DNA of 19,984 nt. Origin: Salaquimonas sp. (GTDB taxonomy: Bacteria > Pseudomonadota > Alphaproteobacteria > Rhizobiales > Rhizobiaceae). The notes under the pieces were generated by a model that saw only the letters and a list, made by a program, of their open reading frames with translations, had not been told where the DNA came from and made no database searches. Position 1 is the first letter of the stretch; every line of letters starts with the position of its first letter. The stretch covers positions 1 through 19,984 of the forward strand of contig JAHEHW010000004.1 in NCBI GenBank assembly GCA_024639745.1. The letters are read 5' to 3'. A program made the translations under genes and the position numbers. Positions 6,319-14,409 of this stretch are shown here, piece after piece.

Positions 6319-7656
6319 CTAGCCCTGAGTGGGCCAGGCGCGGTGTTCATCATCAATGATAAATCGGTGACGGTGGCGCTTCCTGATTGTATGGAATTGC
6401 TTCAGATGCGGATGATCTGAAGGCAAGTCCGGATGCTCGTGAGCGACGATCCGGGGATCGCCTTTAGGCCAGAGCTTCAGGCTTGAAACCGTGCCTGCGA
6501 TTGAAAGAGCGCTCAGTACAAGCAAAGCGGAACCCATTCCCATTGTTTCTCCGAGCCAGCCGGCGAGGGGATAGGTGAGAAGCCAGCACGCATGGGACAA
6601 GGCGAACTGGGCGGTAAAGACGGCGGGCCGGTCTTCCTCATGGGCTGAGATACGTAACAGGCGGCCAGCTGGCGTCAAGATCGCCGAATAGAGCGCTCCG
6701 ATCAGAAGCCACATCGCCAGGAACAGCTGCCAAAACGGATATCCTACTGCCGAAAAATACAATCCGCTACCAAGGGCTATCGCCGAGAGAAATGCGGCGC
6801 TCGTTGCCATTACGCGGCGGTCGTCGAGCCGGTCCAGCAGCGAGGGAAGCGAGAGTGCCGCGAGCATCGATCCGCCGCCAAAAGCGGCGAGGGCGATGGC
6901 AACGGCAGTTTCATTCATTCCGTAGGCGGACCGGACGATTACAACCGTATTGACGATCACGAATGCGCCGGCTGAGGCCGCAGCGAGATTGAGGGCCAGC
7001 AGGCCTTTCAGGCGAGGCGTTGCGAGGTAAATCCGTATGCCGCGAGTCAGACGTTCTCGAAAGGTTCGCTGGACCTTGTCTTCCGCGCGGGCGGGCAGGG
7101 CGGTGCCTAGGACGAGCAGTGCTGATATGAGGAAACCGATAACCGTTCCGCCAAATAGCCAGTGATAACTCATCACGGTTAGCAAGAGTCCGGCAAGGGC
7201 AGGGCTTATCAGGTTCTCCAGATCATATGCCAGGCGTGACAAGGATAGCGCCCGGGTATAGTCCGCTTCGGCTTTCAGGACATCGGGGATCGTCGCCTGA
7301 AATGCCGGCGTGAAGCTGGCGGAGGCGGTTTGAAGAACGAAAATGAGGGCATAGATCTGCCACACGGCATCAATGAAGGGCAGAAATACTGCCGTTCCTG
7401 CGCGGATCAGATCCGCCCCGATCAAGACAGCTTTTCGGTGCAAACGCTCGGCAAACGCATTGGCAACGGGGGACAACCCCACATAGGCGACCATCTTGAT
7501 TGCAAGCGCCGTACCGAGGACCGCTCCCGCCGAGTCTCCGGCGATGTCATAGGCGAGGAGGCCGAGGGCAACGGTAAGAAGCCCTGTGCCCAGAAGTGCT
7601 ATTACCTGAGCAGAGAAAAGTCGCGCGTAGATGGGGTGTTTAAGGACGGTCAGCAT
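6319..7656 (-). CDS. MFS transporter with His-rich C-terminal tail
   Basis: This is a twelve-helix major-facilitator permease of about 445 aa. The start at ATG 7656 gives MLTVLKHPIYARLFSAQVIA, the usual beginning of the first helix. The frame is open back to TTG 7770, overlapping the aldolase stop, and no good ribosome site marks either start. Two six-helix halves are visible, separated by a cytoplasmic loop near AEDKVQRTFRERLTRGIRIY, with the second-half DRLDDRR loop. The last ~50 residues are hydrophilic with eight histidines (VAHEHPDLPSDHPHLKQFHT, then RKRHRHRFIIDDEHR). Such a tail suggests metal binding, as in some nickel or other metal exporters, but no substrate can be assigned. It is the last gene of a minus-strand series after the aldolase-like gene. 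Confidence 0.85.
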   Translation of the reverse strand: MLTVLKHPIYARLFSAQVIALLGTGLLTVALGLLAYDIAGDSAGAVLGTALAIKMVAYVGLSPVANAFAERLHRKAVLIGADLIRAGTAVFLPFIDAVWQIYALIFVLQTASASFTPAFQATIPDVLKAEADYTRALSLSRLAYDLENLISPALAGLLLTVMSYHWLFGGTVIGFLISALLVLGTALPARAEDKVQRTFRERLTRGIRIYLATPRLKGLLALNLAAASAGAFVIVNTVVIVRSAYGMNETAVAIALAAFGGGSMLAALSLPSLLDRLDDRRVMATSAAFLSAIALGSGLYFSAVGYPFWQLFLAMWLLIGALYSAILTPAGRLLRISAHEEDRPAVFTAQFALSHACWLLTYPLAGWLGETMGMGSALLVLSALSIAGTVSSLKLWPKGDPRIVAHEHPDLPSDHPHLKQFHTIRKRHRHRFIIDDEHRAWPTQG

Positions 7657-7763
7657 TGGTAAATATTTGGCAAGCGGTCTGGGCACATCAAGGCGGACAA
7701 AAACCTCTGCAAAATCTCGGCTAGAATGTATTCTTGGGATCGAAACCGGAATTTGCTGTCCCG

Positions 7764-8528
7764 TCAGCAAGCGTAGTCCGAGCCTTCCTCATCCAGAATT
7801 GCCTTGATCTCCCGGAGATGTGCTTCGCCCATTCCGGGATAAGATTCGATCTCGCTCGCGGTTTTTTCGGCTATCTCATCGCTGAGATAACGAAGTTCGC
7901 GGCCGGTTTGCAGCGCGCGGATATAGGTTTCGGCAGCGCGCTCGAAATAATACAGCCGGTCAAAGGTTTCAGCGACGTCTGCGCCGATGACCATCACGCC
8001 GTGATTGCCCATGACCATTACCTTTTTCGACGGATCCGCAAACAATTGCGCGCAACGCTCGCCTTCTTCCTCGAAAGCAAGACCGCCGTAGTTCTCGTCT
8101 ATCACGACGCGATTGTGAAAAATCGCCGTATTCTGATCGATAGCGGGAAGCCGCGAATCCTTCAGGCTCGCGAGCACGGTTGCAAAGACCGAGTGGACAT
8201 GCATCGCGCAACGAGCGTGCGGGCAATGACGGTGGATCGCTCCATGCACCCCCCATGCTGTTGGATCAGGTGCGTCCGGAGTATTGAGGGTGTCGGGGTC
8301 ATTGGCATCAAGCAAAAGCAAATCGGAGGCCTTGATCCGGGAAAAGTGCTTCTGGTTGGGATTGATCAGGAATTGCGTGCCATCATCGTTGACCGACAGG
8401 GAAAAATGGTTTGCTACGGCTTCATGCAGGTTGAGACGCGCGGTCCAGCGGAAACTTGCCGCAAGATCGACCCTTTCGGACCAATGGGAGAGGTTCAGGC
8501 GAACGAGATTATCGTTTTCAGCCGGCAT
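7764..8528 (-). CDS. class II aldolase/adducin-family protein, 254 aa
   Basis: ATG 8528 is chosen for its GGAGG seven bases upstream. The whole length is one class II aldolase/adducin domain: LNLHEAVANHFSLSV, then NPNQKHFSRIKASDLLLLDA, the zinc ligands His110 and His112 in MHVHS, His176 in GNHGVMV, and FDRLYYFERAAETYIRAL. Where fuculose-phosphate-type aldolases have the catalytic Glu (SSEW..H), this protein reads PTAWGVH, so an Ala (about residue 91) seems to replace it. It therefore may bind metal without being a sugar-phosphate aldolase; members of this kind are often annotated only as class II aldolase-like or decarboxylase-like. It is 89 bases downstream of the channel gene and 107 bases before the MFS start, possibly one transcript. 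Confidence 0.87.
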   Translation of the reverse strand: MPAENDNLVRLNLSHWSERVDLAASFRWTARLNLHEAVANHFSLSVNDDGTQFLINPNQKHFSRIKASDLLLLDANDPDTLNTPDAPDPTAWGVHGAIHRHCPHARCAMHVHSVFATVLASLKDSRLPAIDQNTAIFHNRVVIDENYGGLAFEEEGERCAQLFADPSKKVMVMGNHGVMVIGADVAETFDRLYYFERAAETYIRALQTGRELRYLSDEIAEKTASEIESYPGMGEAHLREIKAILDEEGSDYAC

Positions 8529-8558
8529 AATGGGTCCTCCGGTTCGTGTTTTCTGGTT

Positions 8559-8579
8559 CCAAGCTAGCGTTTCGCTTGG
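8559..8579 (-). other. hairpin between channel gene and aldolase-like gene
   Basis: CCAAGC (8559-8564) and GCTTGG (8574-8579) form a six-base stem with a nine-base loop, 38 bases after the channel stop and before the aldolase ribosome site. No T-run follows on the minus strand, so it is more likely an mRNA processing or stability element than a terminator, if it acts at all. Confidence 0.3.
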
Positions 8580-8617
8580 CACTCGGCAATCGTCCCGTTG
8601 GCTCAATCCCCGTTCGC

Positions 8618-11155
8618 TCAATCACTGTGGGGCATATCTGTTGCGCCTTTGGTGCGCCGCCGTCTTTTTGCCTTCGGCGTATCCTCGGAGACGGGCGTTT
8701 CGGATTTCTCTTGATCGCTTGCGCTCGATCGCCCAGCGCCGGGTAGCGACACGCCGCCATTTTCCATCCGCAAATGAAGATCGCGTTGAGGGAAGGGGAT
8801 TTCGATGCCCGCCTCTGCAAACCGTCTCAGGATTTCGAAGCGCATTTCCGTTTCGACGGTAACGACGTTGCCGATATCGTTCAGGAATACCCGTAAGAGG
8901 AAATCGAGCGAACTGTCGCCAAACCCGGTAAACCATACATTGGGTTCGGGCGTTTTCGCCACCATCGCATGTTGGTGCGCGATTTCGTAAAGGATCTTCT
9001 CGGCAAGCCTGGCATCTGCTCCGTATGAAATCCCGATTGGAATATCGACGCGGCCCGCTTTCGATTTCAATGTCCAGTTGGTCACCTGGGAGTTGATCAG
9101 CTCCGAGTTCGGAATAATGATCGATTGTTTCTTGAAAGTTTCGATTTCGGTCGCGCGGACACTGATCCGCTTTACCGTTCCTTCCGCAGAGCCGACAATG
9201 ATCCAGTCACCGGCCTTGATCGGGCGCTCTACTAGCAAAATCAGTCCGGAGACGAAATTGTTGACGATGTTCTGCAAGCCAAAACCGATGCCGAGCGACA
9301 GTGCGCCGGCAACAATCGCGAGGCTTGAAAGGTCGAGACCGGCGGAGGTGACTGCAACCAGTCCGGCGATAGCGATGCCGATATAACCAACGCCGGCCCG
9401 GATCGAGTTGGAAACGCCGGCGTCGATGCGGCTGCGCGGGAATACGCTGCGTGTTAGCCAACCCTGGAACAGCCGCGTGAGAAGGATGATGACCGCGAAT
9501 ATCGCGAGGCCGACGAGAATTCCTGAGAGGGAAATTCTTAAACCGGCGATATCGAAACCGGTGAATGCGCGAGCAATGAAAGTTGTAATTTCTTCAAAGC
9601 GCGTTCCCCATTGCATCAGGATCAGCGGGATGCCGATGGCCAGGATGAAGAAGATGAACAGGCCGGATGCAATGAGGCTGGCCTGTTCGATCTGGTAGGG
9701 CTCGTAGCCGCGCGAAAGCATGAACCGGCCGACCGCCGTATTGGCCATGACGCCTTCCTTGCCCAGTTCCTTGGCCGCGATGATGCCGATAAAGACAATA
9801 GCAATGATCGCGCCGGTGACGACGATCTGTTGTGCGAGGAAACGGGCAAGGCCGATATAGCCGGCAATCGAGGACAATATGAGAATGCTGCCCATGACGA
9901 TAAGCGGAATTGAAATCCACCGCGCCCAGTTATCGCCCTGATGGAGAATTGAAGGTGGCGTTTCTTCTGTGCCGTGACCGATCGGCTTGATCAGTGCCAT
10001 GGCGATGAGGATCAGGCCGATAATGATCGATGCGAACGCGCCCTGAACGACGGTGATCGAAAGGGAGGTCGACAGGATAGAATCGACGGAATCCATAAAA
10101 TAGTCGAGCGCGTAGACCGCGAATAGCAGAAAGGTCAGCCAAAACATTCGCTTGGCCGCCTTATTTGAAATGCGTATCAGCCGCCAATTCCACGAACTCG
10201 GCGAAAATACGGCCCGGCAGAAGTTCCACGCGAATACAAGTCCCGCAATGACGAGAAACAGCGTATAAAGCAGGGCAGCAATCTTAGGACTGAGTAGCTG
10301 AAATTGCTGAAAAAGGGCGTAGCTTGCGCCGAGGAAGATGGCGGTCGCAAGGCTGGGCAACAAGGTGGCCCAATACGCAGTGAAAACACGTTTGAAATAA
10401 TCGGGATCAGTTTCGCCCCGTTCCAGGTGCCTGCCGAAGAAACGGTTAAAATTGAATGATAGAAAAATCGCCAGGGCGAGCGCCATCATGGCGGAACCCA
10501 GCGCCTGCCAGAACTTTTCCCTCAATACGAAGTGTGCCCAGTTCGACACGAGTTGCGATGCGCTGCGGGATTCGGACACAAGACCATTTGCCGCCCGGGA
10601 AAGGAGGTTGAAATCGATACGGGTCCGCTTAGTTAACGCTTCGGCGAACAATTCCTGGCGACGAACCGCAATTTCTTCAAGTGACTGGTTGGCGGCGCTG
10701 ATTGCTTCTTCCAAATCTGTTTTTGCCACGGCAAGCGCAGATTTCTCGGCGTTCAGGCGCGCTCTGGTGGTAGCTATGGCGTCCGGTTCGCGAACTGTAT
10801 CATCCTCTGGGGGGCCACCAATTTCTTCAAGCCGATTATTGATTTCGGTAGATTGTTCGTCGATCGAACGGATGAGGTCGCGTGCCTTGGTAATCGCATC
10901 TTGATATTTGACGCTGGCACCGACCAGGGCTTCATCGCCAAGGGATGCATCGGCGCTCAGGCGATTGACGATTTCAACCGTCTGCTGAACCTGGTTGGCC
11001 TGTGCGACCAGCGGATTCTCCTGCTGCCGGTCATTGTCCTGAGCGGCCGCGAAGAGAACAAATGCCGTGAAAAGGCAGAGGGTGAGCAGAAACAAAAACG
11101 CCTGGCGAAAGCCAGACGCTGCCAGATTCCTAGCCGTCATCTTTATCGCAACCAT
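8618..11155 (-). CDS. large MscS-family mechanosensitive channel (DUF3772 type), 845 aa
   Basis: Residues about 8-38 are a signal sequence ending LFAAAQ. A periplasmic alpha-helical region (about 40-200, including SVKYQDAITKARDLIRSIDE and ARLNAEKSALAVAKTDLEEA) corresponds to the DUF3772 domain. Then come about ten membrane helices and the MscS core near residues 560-790. The pore helix region reads LAIVAGALSLGIGFGLQNIV, then NNFVSGLILLVERPIKAGDW. The cytoplasmic beta domain follows with IIIPNSELINSQVTNWT. The C terminus ends in a charged tail (PKAKRRRRTKGATD). It should open on osmotic downshock to protect the envelope, like MscK/YbiO-type channels. ATG 11155 is used; ATG 11140 is an alternative. 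It may be cotranscribed with the aldolase-like gene. Confidence 0.93.
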   Translation of the reverse strand: MVAIKMTARNLAASGFRQAFLFLLTLCLFTAFVLFAAAQDNDRQQENPLVAQANQVQQTVEIVNRLSADASLGDEALVGASVKYQDAITKARDLIRSIDEQSTEINNRLEEIGGPPEDDTVREPDAIATTRARLNAEKSALAVAKTDLEEAISAANQSLEEIAVRRQELFAEALTKRTRIDFNLLSRAANGLVSESRSASQLVSNWAHFVLREKFWQALGSAMMALALAIFLSFNFNRFFGRHLERGETDPDYFKRVFTAYWATLLPSLATAIFLGASYALFQQFQLLSPKIAALLYTLFLVIAGLVFAWNFCRAVFSPSSWNWRLIRISNKAAKRMFWLTFLLFAVYALDYFMDSVDSILSTSLSITVVQGAFASIIIGLILIAMALIKPIGHGTEETPPSILHQGDNWARWISIPLIVMGSILILSSIAGYIGLARFLAQQIVVTGAIIAIVFIGIIAAKELGKEGVMANTAVGRFMLSRGYEPYQIEQASLIASGLFIFFILAIGIPLILMQWGTRFEEITTFIARAFTGFDIAGLRISLSGILVGLAIFAVIILLTRLFQGWLTRSVFPRSRIDAGVSNSIRAGVGYIGIAIAGLVAVTSAGLDLSSLAIVAGALSLGIGFGLQNIVNNFVSGLILLVERPIKAGDWIIVGSAEGTVKRISVRATEIETFKKQSIIIPNSELINSQVTNWTLKSKAGRVDIPIGISYGADARLAEKILYEIAHQHAMVAKTPEPNVWFTGFGDSSLDFLLRVFLNDIGNVVTVETEMRFEILRRFAEAGIEIPFPQRDLHLRMENGGVSLPGAGRSSASDQEKSETPVSEDTPKAKRRRRTKGATDMPHSD

Positions 11156-11223
11156 GGCACATCCGGTTAAATCGAATACAAGTCGGCTGTGTCGACCAGT
11201 GTAACCTAGAGAGATTCATTTGC

Positions 11224-11245
11224 ATTGGCCAGATGCGCGGCCAAT
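11224..11245. other. perfect 7-bp stem-loop after the small secreted protein gene
   Basis: ATTGGCC (11224-11230) and GGCCAAT (11239-11245) enclose an eight-base loop. It lies 18 bases past the stop of the small secreted protein gene (minus strand) and upstream of the channel gene. There is no T-run after it in the minus direction, so it would be an atypical terminator or attenuator, or a protein-binding site. Confidence 0.3.
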
Positions 11246-11262
11246 CATGGTTTTGTGTGTTT

Positions 11263-11556
11263 TCAGCTCTTGGTCGCCGCTGCGATCATGTCTCTTGCCT
11301 CGTTCAAACGGACTTCTGCGCCGGAAAAATCGCCGGCGTCACATAAGCCCCTCGCCGATTGGATCGTTTCATCGATCGATGCAAGCTGCTCTGGACCAAC
11401 ATTGGTCTCCAGTAATGCTTGGGACATTTCCGAGATCCGGGCGCGACAATCGACCTCGTTTTCGATAGCGAAGGCAGCGCCCGAGGTGAATGAAAACATT
11501 GCCGCAGCAACGAGCGAAAACCTGGCTATTGATTTTCCGAAAGGCACTAATCTCAT
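11263..11556 (-). CDS. small exported protein with two cysteines, 97 aa
   Basis: ATG 11556 follows TTGGAGTAGGAT, a good ribosome site. Residues 1-30 are a Sec signal peptide (MRLVPFGKSIARFSLVAAAM, then FSFTSGAAFA, cleavage before IENEVD). The mature ~67 residues are predicted helical and acidic with Cys37 and Cys72, probably one disulfide pinning a helical hairpin (CRARISEMSQALLETN ... SIDETIQSARGLCDAGDFSG). The last part, AGDFSGAEVRLNEARDMI, looks like half of a tetratricopeptide-like helix pair. The family is not recognised. It lies 107 bases upstream of the channel gene in the same direction. Confidence 0.8.
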   Translation of the reverse strand: MRLVPFGKSIARFSLVAAAMFSFTSGAAFAIENEVDCRARISEMSQALLETNVGPEQLASIDETIQSARGLCDAGDFSGAEVRLNEARDMIAAATKS

Positions 11557-11718
11557 ATCCTACTCCAATTCATTCAATCGCGGGTAATCGAAGGTCTCCG
11601 CATTGTCTTTATGGGATATATAGTGGCTCTTGCCTGAATGAAAGCTGAACGGGCTTGCAAGACTACCGCATGTCCGCGTAAGGCACCGCTCGTACGGTTT
11701 GATAGCGGATCGAAAAAC

Positions 11719-12942
11719 ATGATTCTGGAATTCGGGTTTCTGCTGTCTGCTTATCTGCTAAGTCAGTTTTACCGCTCGTTTCTTGCCGTTCTCGCTCCGG
11801 TCCTGATTGACGAACTTGGCGTGAGCGCAACGGATCTTTCATACGCTTCGGCTGCCTGGTTTATCGTTTTCGCCCTAGCTCAGTTTCCGATCGGGGCATG
11901 GCTCGACCGGTTCGGGCCGAGACGAACGGCATCGATTTTGCTGGCAATCGGCGGTGGTGGCGGGATTGCGCTTTTTGCGGCGGCGGATTCTGCGCCCGTA
12001 CTAATCATCGCGATGGGATTCATCGGGCTTGGATGCGCACCCGTCCTGATGGCATCGTTCTTCCTGTTCACGCACCGGTTCTCGGACGCGAAGTTCGCTT
12101 CGCTTGCGGCCAGTTTCGTGGGGTTGGGCACGCTCGGAAACGTGCTTGGCTCCGAGCCCCTCGCGGCGACGATCGAATGGTTCGGCTGGCGACCGGTGGG
12201 CTGGGGACTTTTCGTCATCACGATTGTGACGGCAGTGGGTATTTTCCTGCTCGTCAGGGATCCCGAAAATGAAAATATCAGCGAGAACAAAGGATCACTC
12301 CTCGACCTCATCAAGGTGCGGGAATTGTGGTTCATCTTTCCGATTATCTTCATGGGCTATGGCGTTGCCGCCGGCATCAGGGGGCTTTGGGCCGGACCCT
12401 ATCTGGCCGATATCTTCGGATTTGAAACCACCGAGATCGGCCGCGTTACGCTCTACATGGCGTTGGCACTCGTTGCCGGATCCTTCGCTTACGGTCCGTT
12501 GGACCGGATTTTCGGCACGCGGAAATGGGTGGTGTTCACCGGGAATGCCGGGGTGCTGGTTGCATTGTTCTATCTCTTGTTCGCATCCGAAAAAAACGAG
12601 TTGGGCGTGACGTTTGCATTCGTTGCTATAGGCTTTTTCGGTTCCGCTTATGCCGTGCAGATGGCTCACGGAAAAGCCTTCGTGCCCTCATACATGACAG
12701 GCCGAGGCGTTACCCTGCTGAATTTTTTCAGCATCGGCGGAGCAGGGCTAATGCAGTCTCTTAGCGGATTGACCGTTGAGGGTTTTTCACAGGACGGAGC
12801 CCTGCCTGCAAGTGGCTATCACGCGTTGTTCTTGCTCTATGCCGTATCGCTGGGACTGGCGTTGCTGGTCTACATGTTTTCCACAGATGCGAAGCCGGGC
12901 AGTCAGCCTAAGGGCCAAAAAGCCCGCGCAATCCGTCAGTAG
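11719..12942 (+). CDS. MFS transporter, 407 aa
   Basis: This is a twelve-helix major-facilitator permease. I prefer ATG 11719, giving MILEFGFLLSAYLLSQFYRS at the first helix; the frame is open from ATG 11638, but the extra 27 residues (Arg/Lys/Cys-rich) look non-native. Neither start has a clear ribosome site. The loop 2-3 motif appears as GAWLDRFGPRR, and the halves are joined near VRDPENENISENKGSLLDLI. The ends of the helices carry FYRSF and a GYGVAAGIRGLWAGPYL segment conserved in a group of alphaproteobacterial permeases with no known substrate. It is divergent from the small exported protein gene and followed by a possible terminator. Confidence 0.85.
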   Translation: MILEFGFLLSAYLLSQFYRSFLAVLAPVLIDELGVSATDLSYASAAWFIVFALAQFPIGAWLDRFGPRRTASILLAIGGGGGIALFAAADSAPVLIIAMGFIGLGCAPVLMASFFLFTHRFSDAKFASLAASFVGLGTLGNVLGSEPLAATIEWFGWRPVGWGLFVITIVTAVGIFLLVRDPENENISENKGSLLDLIKVRELWFIFPIIFMGYGVAAGIRGLWAGPYLADIFGFETTEIGRVTLYMALALVAGSFAYGPLDRIFGTRKWVVFTGNAGVLVALFYLLFASEKNELGVTFAFVAIGFFGSAYAVQMAHGKAFVPSYMTGRGVTLLNFFSIGGAGLMQSLSGLTVEGFSQDGALPASGYHALFLLYAVSLGLALLVYMFSTDAKPGSQPKGQKARAIRQ

Positions 12943-12944
12943 CG

Positions 12945-12984
12945 CGGGCAATTGCCGATTGAAACGCGCGTTGCCCGAATTTTA
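12945..12984 (+). terminator. possible terminator after the MFS gene
   Basis: CGGGCAA (12945-12951) and TTGCCCG (12971-12977) form a perfect seven-base stem with a 19-base loop, followed by AATTTTA. The long loop and the short T-run make this a moderate candidate. It begins three bases after the MFS stop codon. Confidence 0.4.
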
Positions 12985-13110
12985 TGGAAATCGTTATGAA
13001 TGCCGCTACTGATCTGTGGTATTTCAATCGATTATAGCCAGACCTGATTCGTTCATCACATCAGTCATAATCGTGTAACAAAAATGTTTTTACAGGGGTC
13101 TGATTGGCGC

Positions 13111-13139
13111 TTGCTCGGACTAATGGCGAAATGTATAAG
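13111..13139 (+). promoter_or_regulatory. sigma-70-type promoter of dksA
   Basis: TTGCTC (13111-13116) and TATAAG (13134-13139) are separated by exactly 17 bases. RNA would start near 13146, about 20 bases before ATG 13168. This supports the shorter start of dksA over the open frame that begins at 13084. Confidence 0.55.
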
Positions 13140-13167
13140 CGCCGCATGTTTTGGGGAGTTTGCGAAG

Positions 13168-13590
13168 ATGGGACAGATGGATAGTCGTGCTAAAGAGTAT
13201 CAGCCGTCGCCAGATGAGCCGTTCATGAATGAGCGGCAAAAAGAGTATTTTCGCGCCAAATTGCAGCAGTGGAAAAACGACATCCTGCGCGAGTCGCGTG
13301 AGACCCTTGAGGCATTGCAGGACCAGTCCGGGAAACTTGCCGATATCGCCGACCGGGCGTCCTCGGAGACTGATCGCTCTATCGAACTTCGGGCACGGGA
13401 TCGCCAGCGTAAACTGATCGCCAAAATCGACTCGGCTTTGCGCCGTATCAATGACGGGACCTATGGCTATTGCGAGGAGACCGGTGAACCGATCAGTCTG
13501 AAACGGCTGGAGGCACGTCCGATTGCCACGCTCTCCATTGAAGCCCAGGAACGCCATGAGAGGCGCGAAAAAACCCATCGCGACGACTGA
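13168..13590 (+). CDS. dksA: RNA-polymerase-binding regulator DksA (single-Cys type), 140 aa
   Basis: DksA binds in the RNA polymerase secondary channel and, with ppGpp, resets transcription during nutrient stress. Residues about 20-90 form the long coiled coil, with the tip motif DIADRAS placing the two key acidic residues at Asp59 and Asp62, equivalent to the D..DRAS of E. coli DksA. The globular part, GTYGYCEETGEPISLKRLEA, then RPIATLSIEAQERHERRE, is clearly DksA. Of the four zinc cysteines only Cys102 remains, and the others read Thr105, Ser123 and Ala126. This is normal for many alphaproteobacterial DksA proteins and implies folding without zinc. The start is at 13168, just after the promoter; a GGGGAG lies about 11 bases upstream. 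Confidence 0.93.
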   Translation: MGQMDSRAKEYQPSPDEPFMNERQKEYFRAKLQQWKNDILRESRETLEALQDQSGKLADIADRASSETDRSIELRARDRQRKLIAKIDSALRRINDGTYGYCEETGEPISLKRLEARPIATLSIEAQERHERREKTHRDD

Positions 13591-13627
13591 GATTCGCGAA
13601 TAGGTTTTTCGATAAGGCCATTAGCGA

Positions 13628-13660
13628 ACCCGCCTGCTATCGGTTTTAACCGGCGCGGGT
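13628..13660. terminator. possible bidirectional terminator between dksA and the FrnE-like gene
   Basis: ACCCGC (13628-13633) pairs with GCGGGT (13655-13660), and inside it CGGT (13641-13644) pairs with ACCG (13649-13652). This forms a nested hairpin between two convergent genes. No strong T-run follows on either side, so efficiency is uncertain. Confidence 0.35.
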
Positions 13661-13677
13661 AAAGTGTCGTGTCCTGT

Positions 13678-14385
13678 TCATCCGGCACTAAAGGCTTTTT
13701 CCTCGCGAAGCTCGGCTGCCGTCTGGCGAAGCGCATTGGCTAGCACCTCGGCGGGCTGCGCACCGCCTACAGCGTATTTCTGATTGAAGATGAAGAACGG
13801 CACCCCTGTGACCCCTATGTGCTGAGCATGGGCGATTTCACCTCTTACGGCGTCAATATCCGTATCGCTTTCCAGTTTTTCAGCGATTTCTCCTGCATCG
13901 AGTCCGGCTTTTGCCGCGATATCAACCAATCGCTTTCGATCGCCGATATTGACGCCATTGAGGAAATAGGCTTTGAAGAGATGATCGACGACCGTTGATT
14001 GAACGTCTGCGCCCGCTTCACCGGCCCATCTGATTAGACGGTGAGCATCAAGGGTGTTGGGCGACACAGCTATTTTTTCGAATTGGAAATCGATGTCATT
14101 GCTCGCGCCGGCCTCTCTTATCCGGTCGTAAATCTGGTTTGCCTTTTCGACCCCTCCGAACTTTTCGCAAAGATACTGCTGACGGTCCTTTCCTTCCCGG
14201 GGCAGGGTGGCATCAAGCTGGAAAGGGCGCCAATGCACCCGGACCTCCACCTCCGAGGCGATTTTAAGGGCTTTTTCGAGGTGTTTTTCACCGATATAAC
14301 ACCAGGGGCACATGACATCCGACACGACATCAACAACGATCGGATCGGTTTTTTCCGTCTGGGTAAACGCTTTATCACCCTTCAT
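13678..14385 (-). CDS. FrnE-like DsbA-family thiol oxidoreductase, 235 aa
   Basis: This is a cytoplasmic DsbA-fold protein: VVDVVSDVMCPWCYIGEKHL places the CPWC redox site at Cys26 and Cys29. An inserted helical domain follows, and the cis-proline loop is GVTGVPFF (Pro196). The C terminus reads KYAVGGAQPAEVLANAL, typical of the FrnE/2-hydroxychromene-isomerase-related branch. No signal peptide is present, so it is not the periplasmic DsbA; FrnE proteins act as disulfide oxidoreductases/isomerases in oxidative stress. GGAAAGG lies eight bases before ATG 14385. It starts 24 bases after the stop of the YejA-like gene and is probably cotranscribed with it. Confidence 0.9.
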   Translation of the reverse strand: MKGDKAFTQTEKTDPIVVDVVSDVMCPWCYIGEKHLEKALKIASEVEVRVHWRPFQLDATLPREGKDRQQYLCEKFGGVEKANQIYDRIREAGASNDIDFQFEKIAVSPNTLDAHRLIRWAGEAGADVQSTVVDHLFKAYFLNGVNIGDRKRLVDIAAKAGLDAGEIAEKLESDTDIDAVRGEIAHAQHIGVTGVPFFIFNQKYAVGGAQPAEVLANALRQTAAELREEKAFSAG

Positions 14386-14409
14386 GGTTGAAGCCTTTCC
14401 ATCAACTGG

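Noticed and set aside
7734..8567. Long plus-strand open frame opposite the class II aldolase gene
   Set aside because: It is a shadow frame created by codon bias of the minus-strand gene. It has no ribosome site or recognisable domain, and the minus-strand reading is a clear family member.
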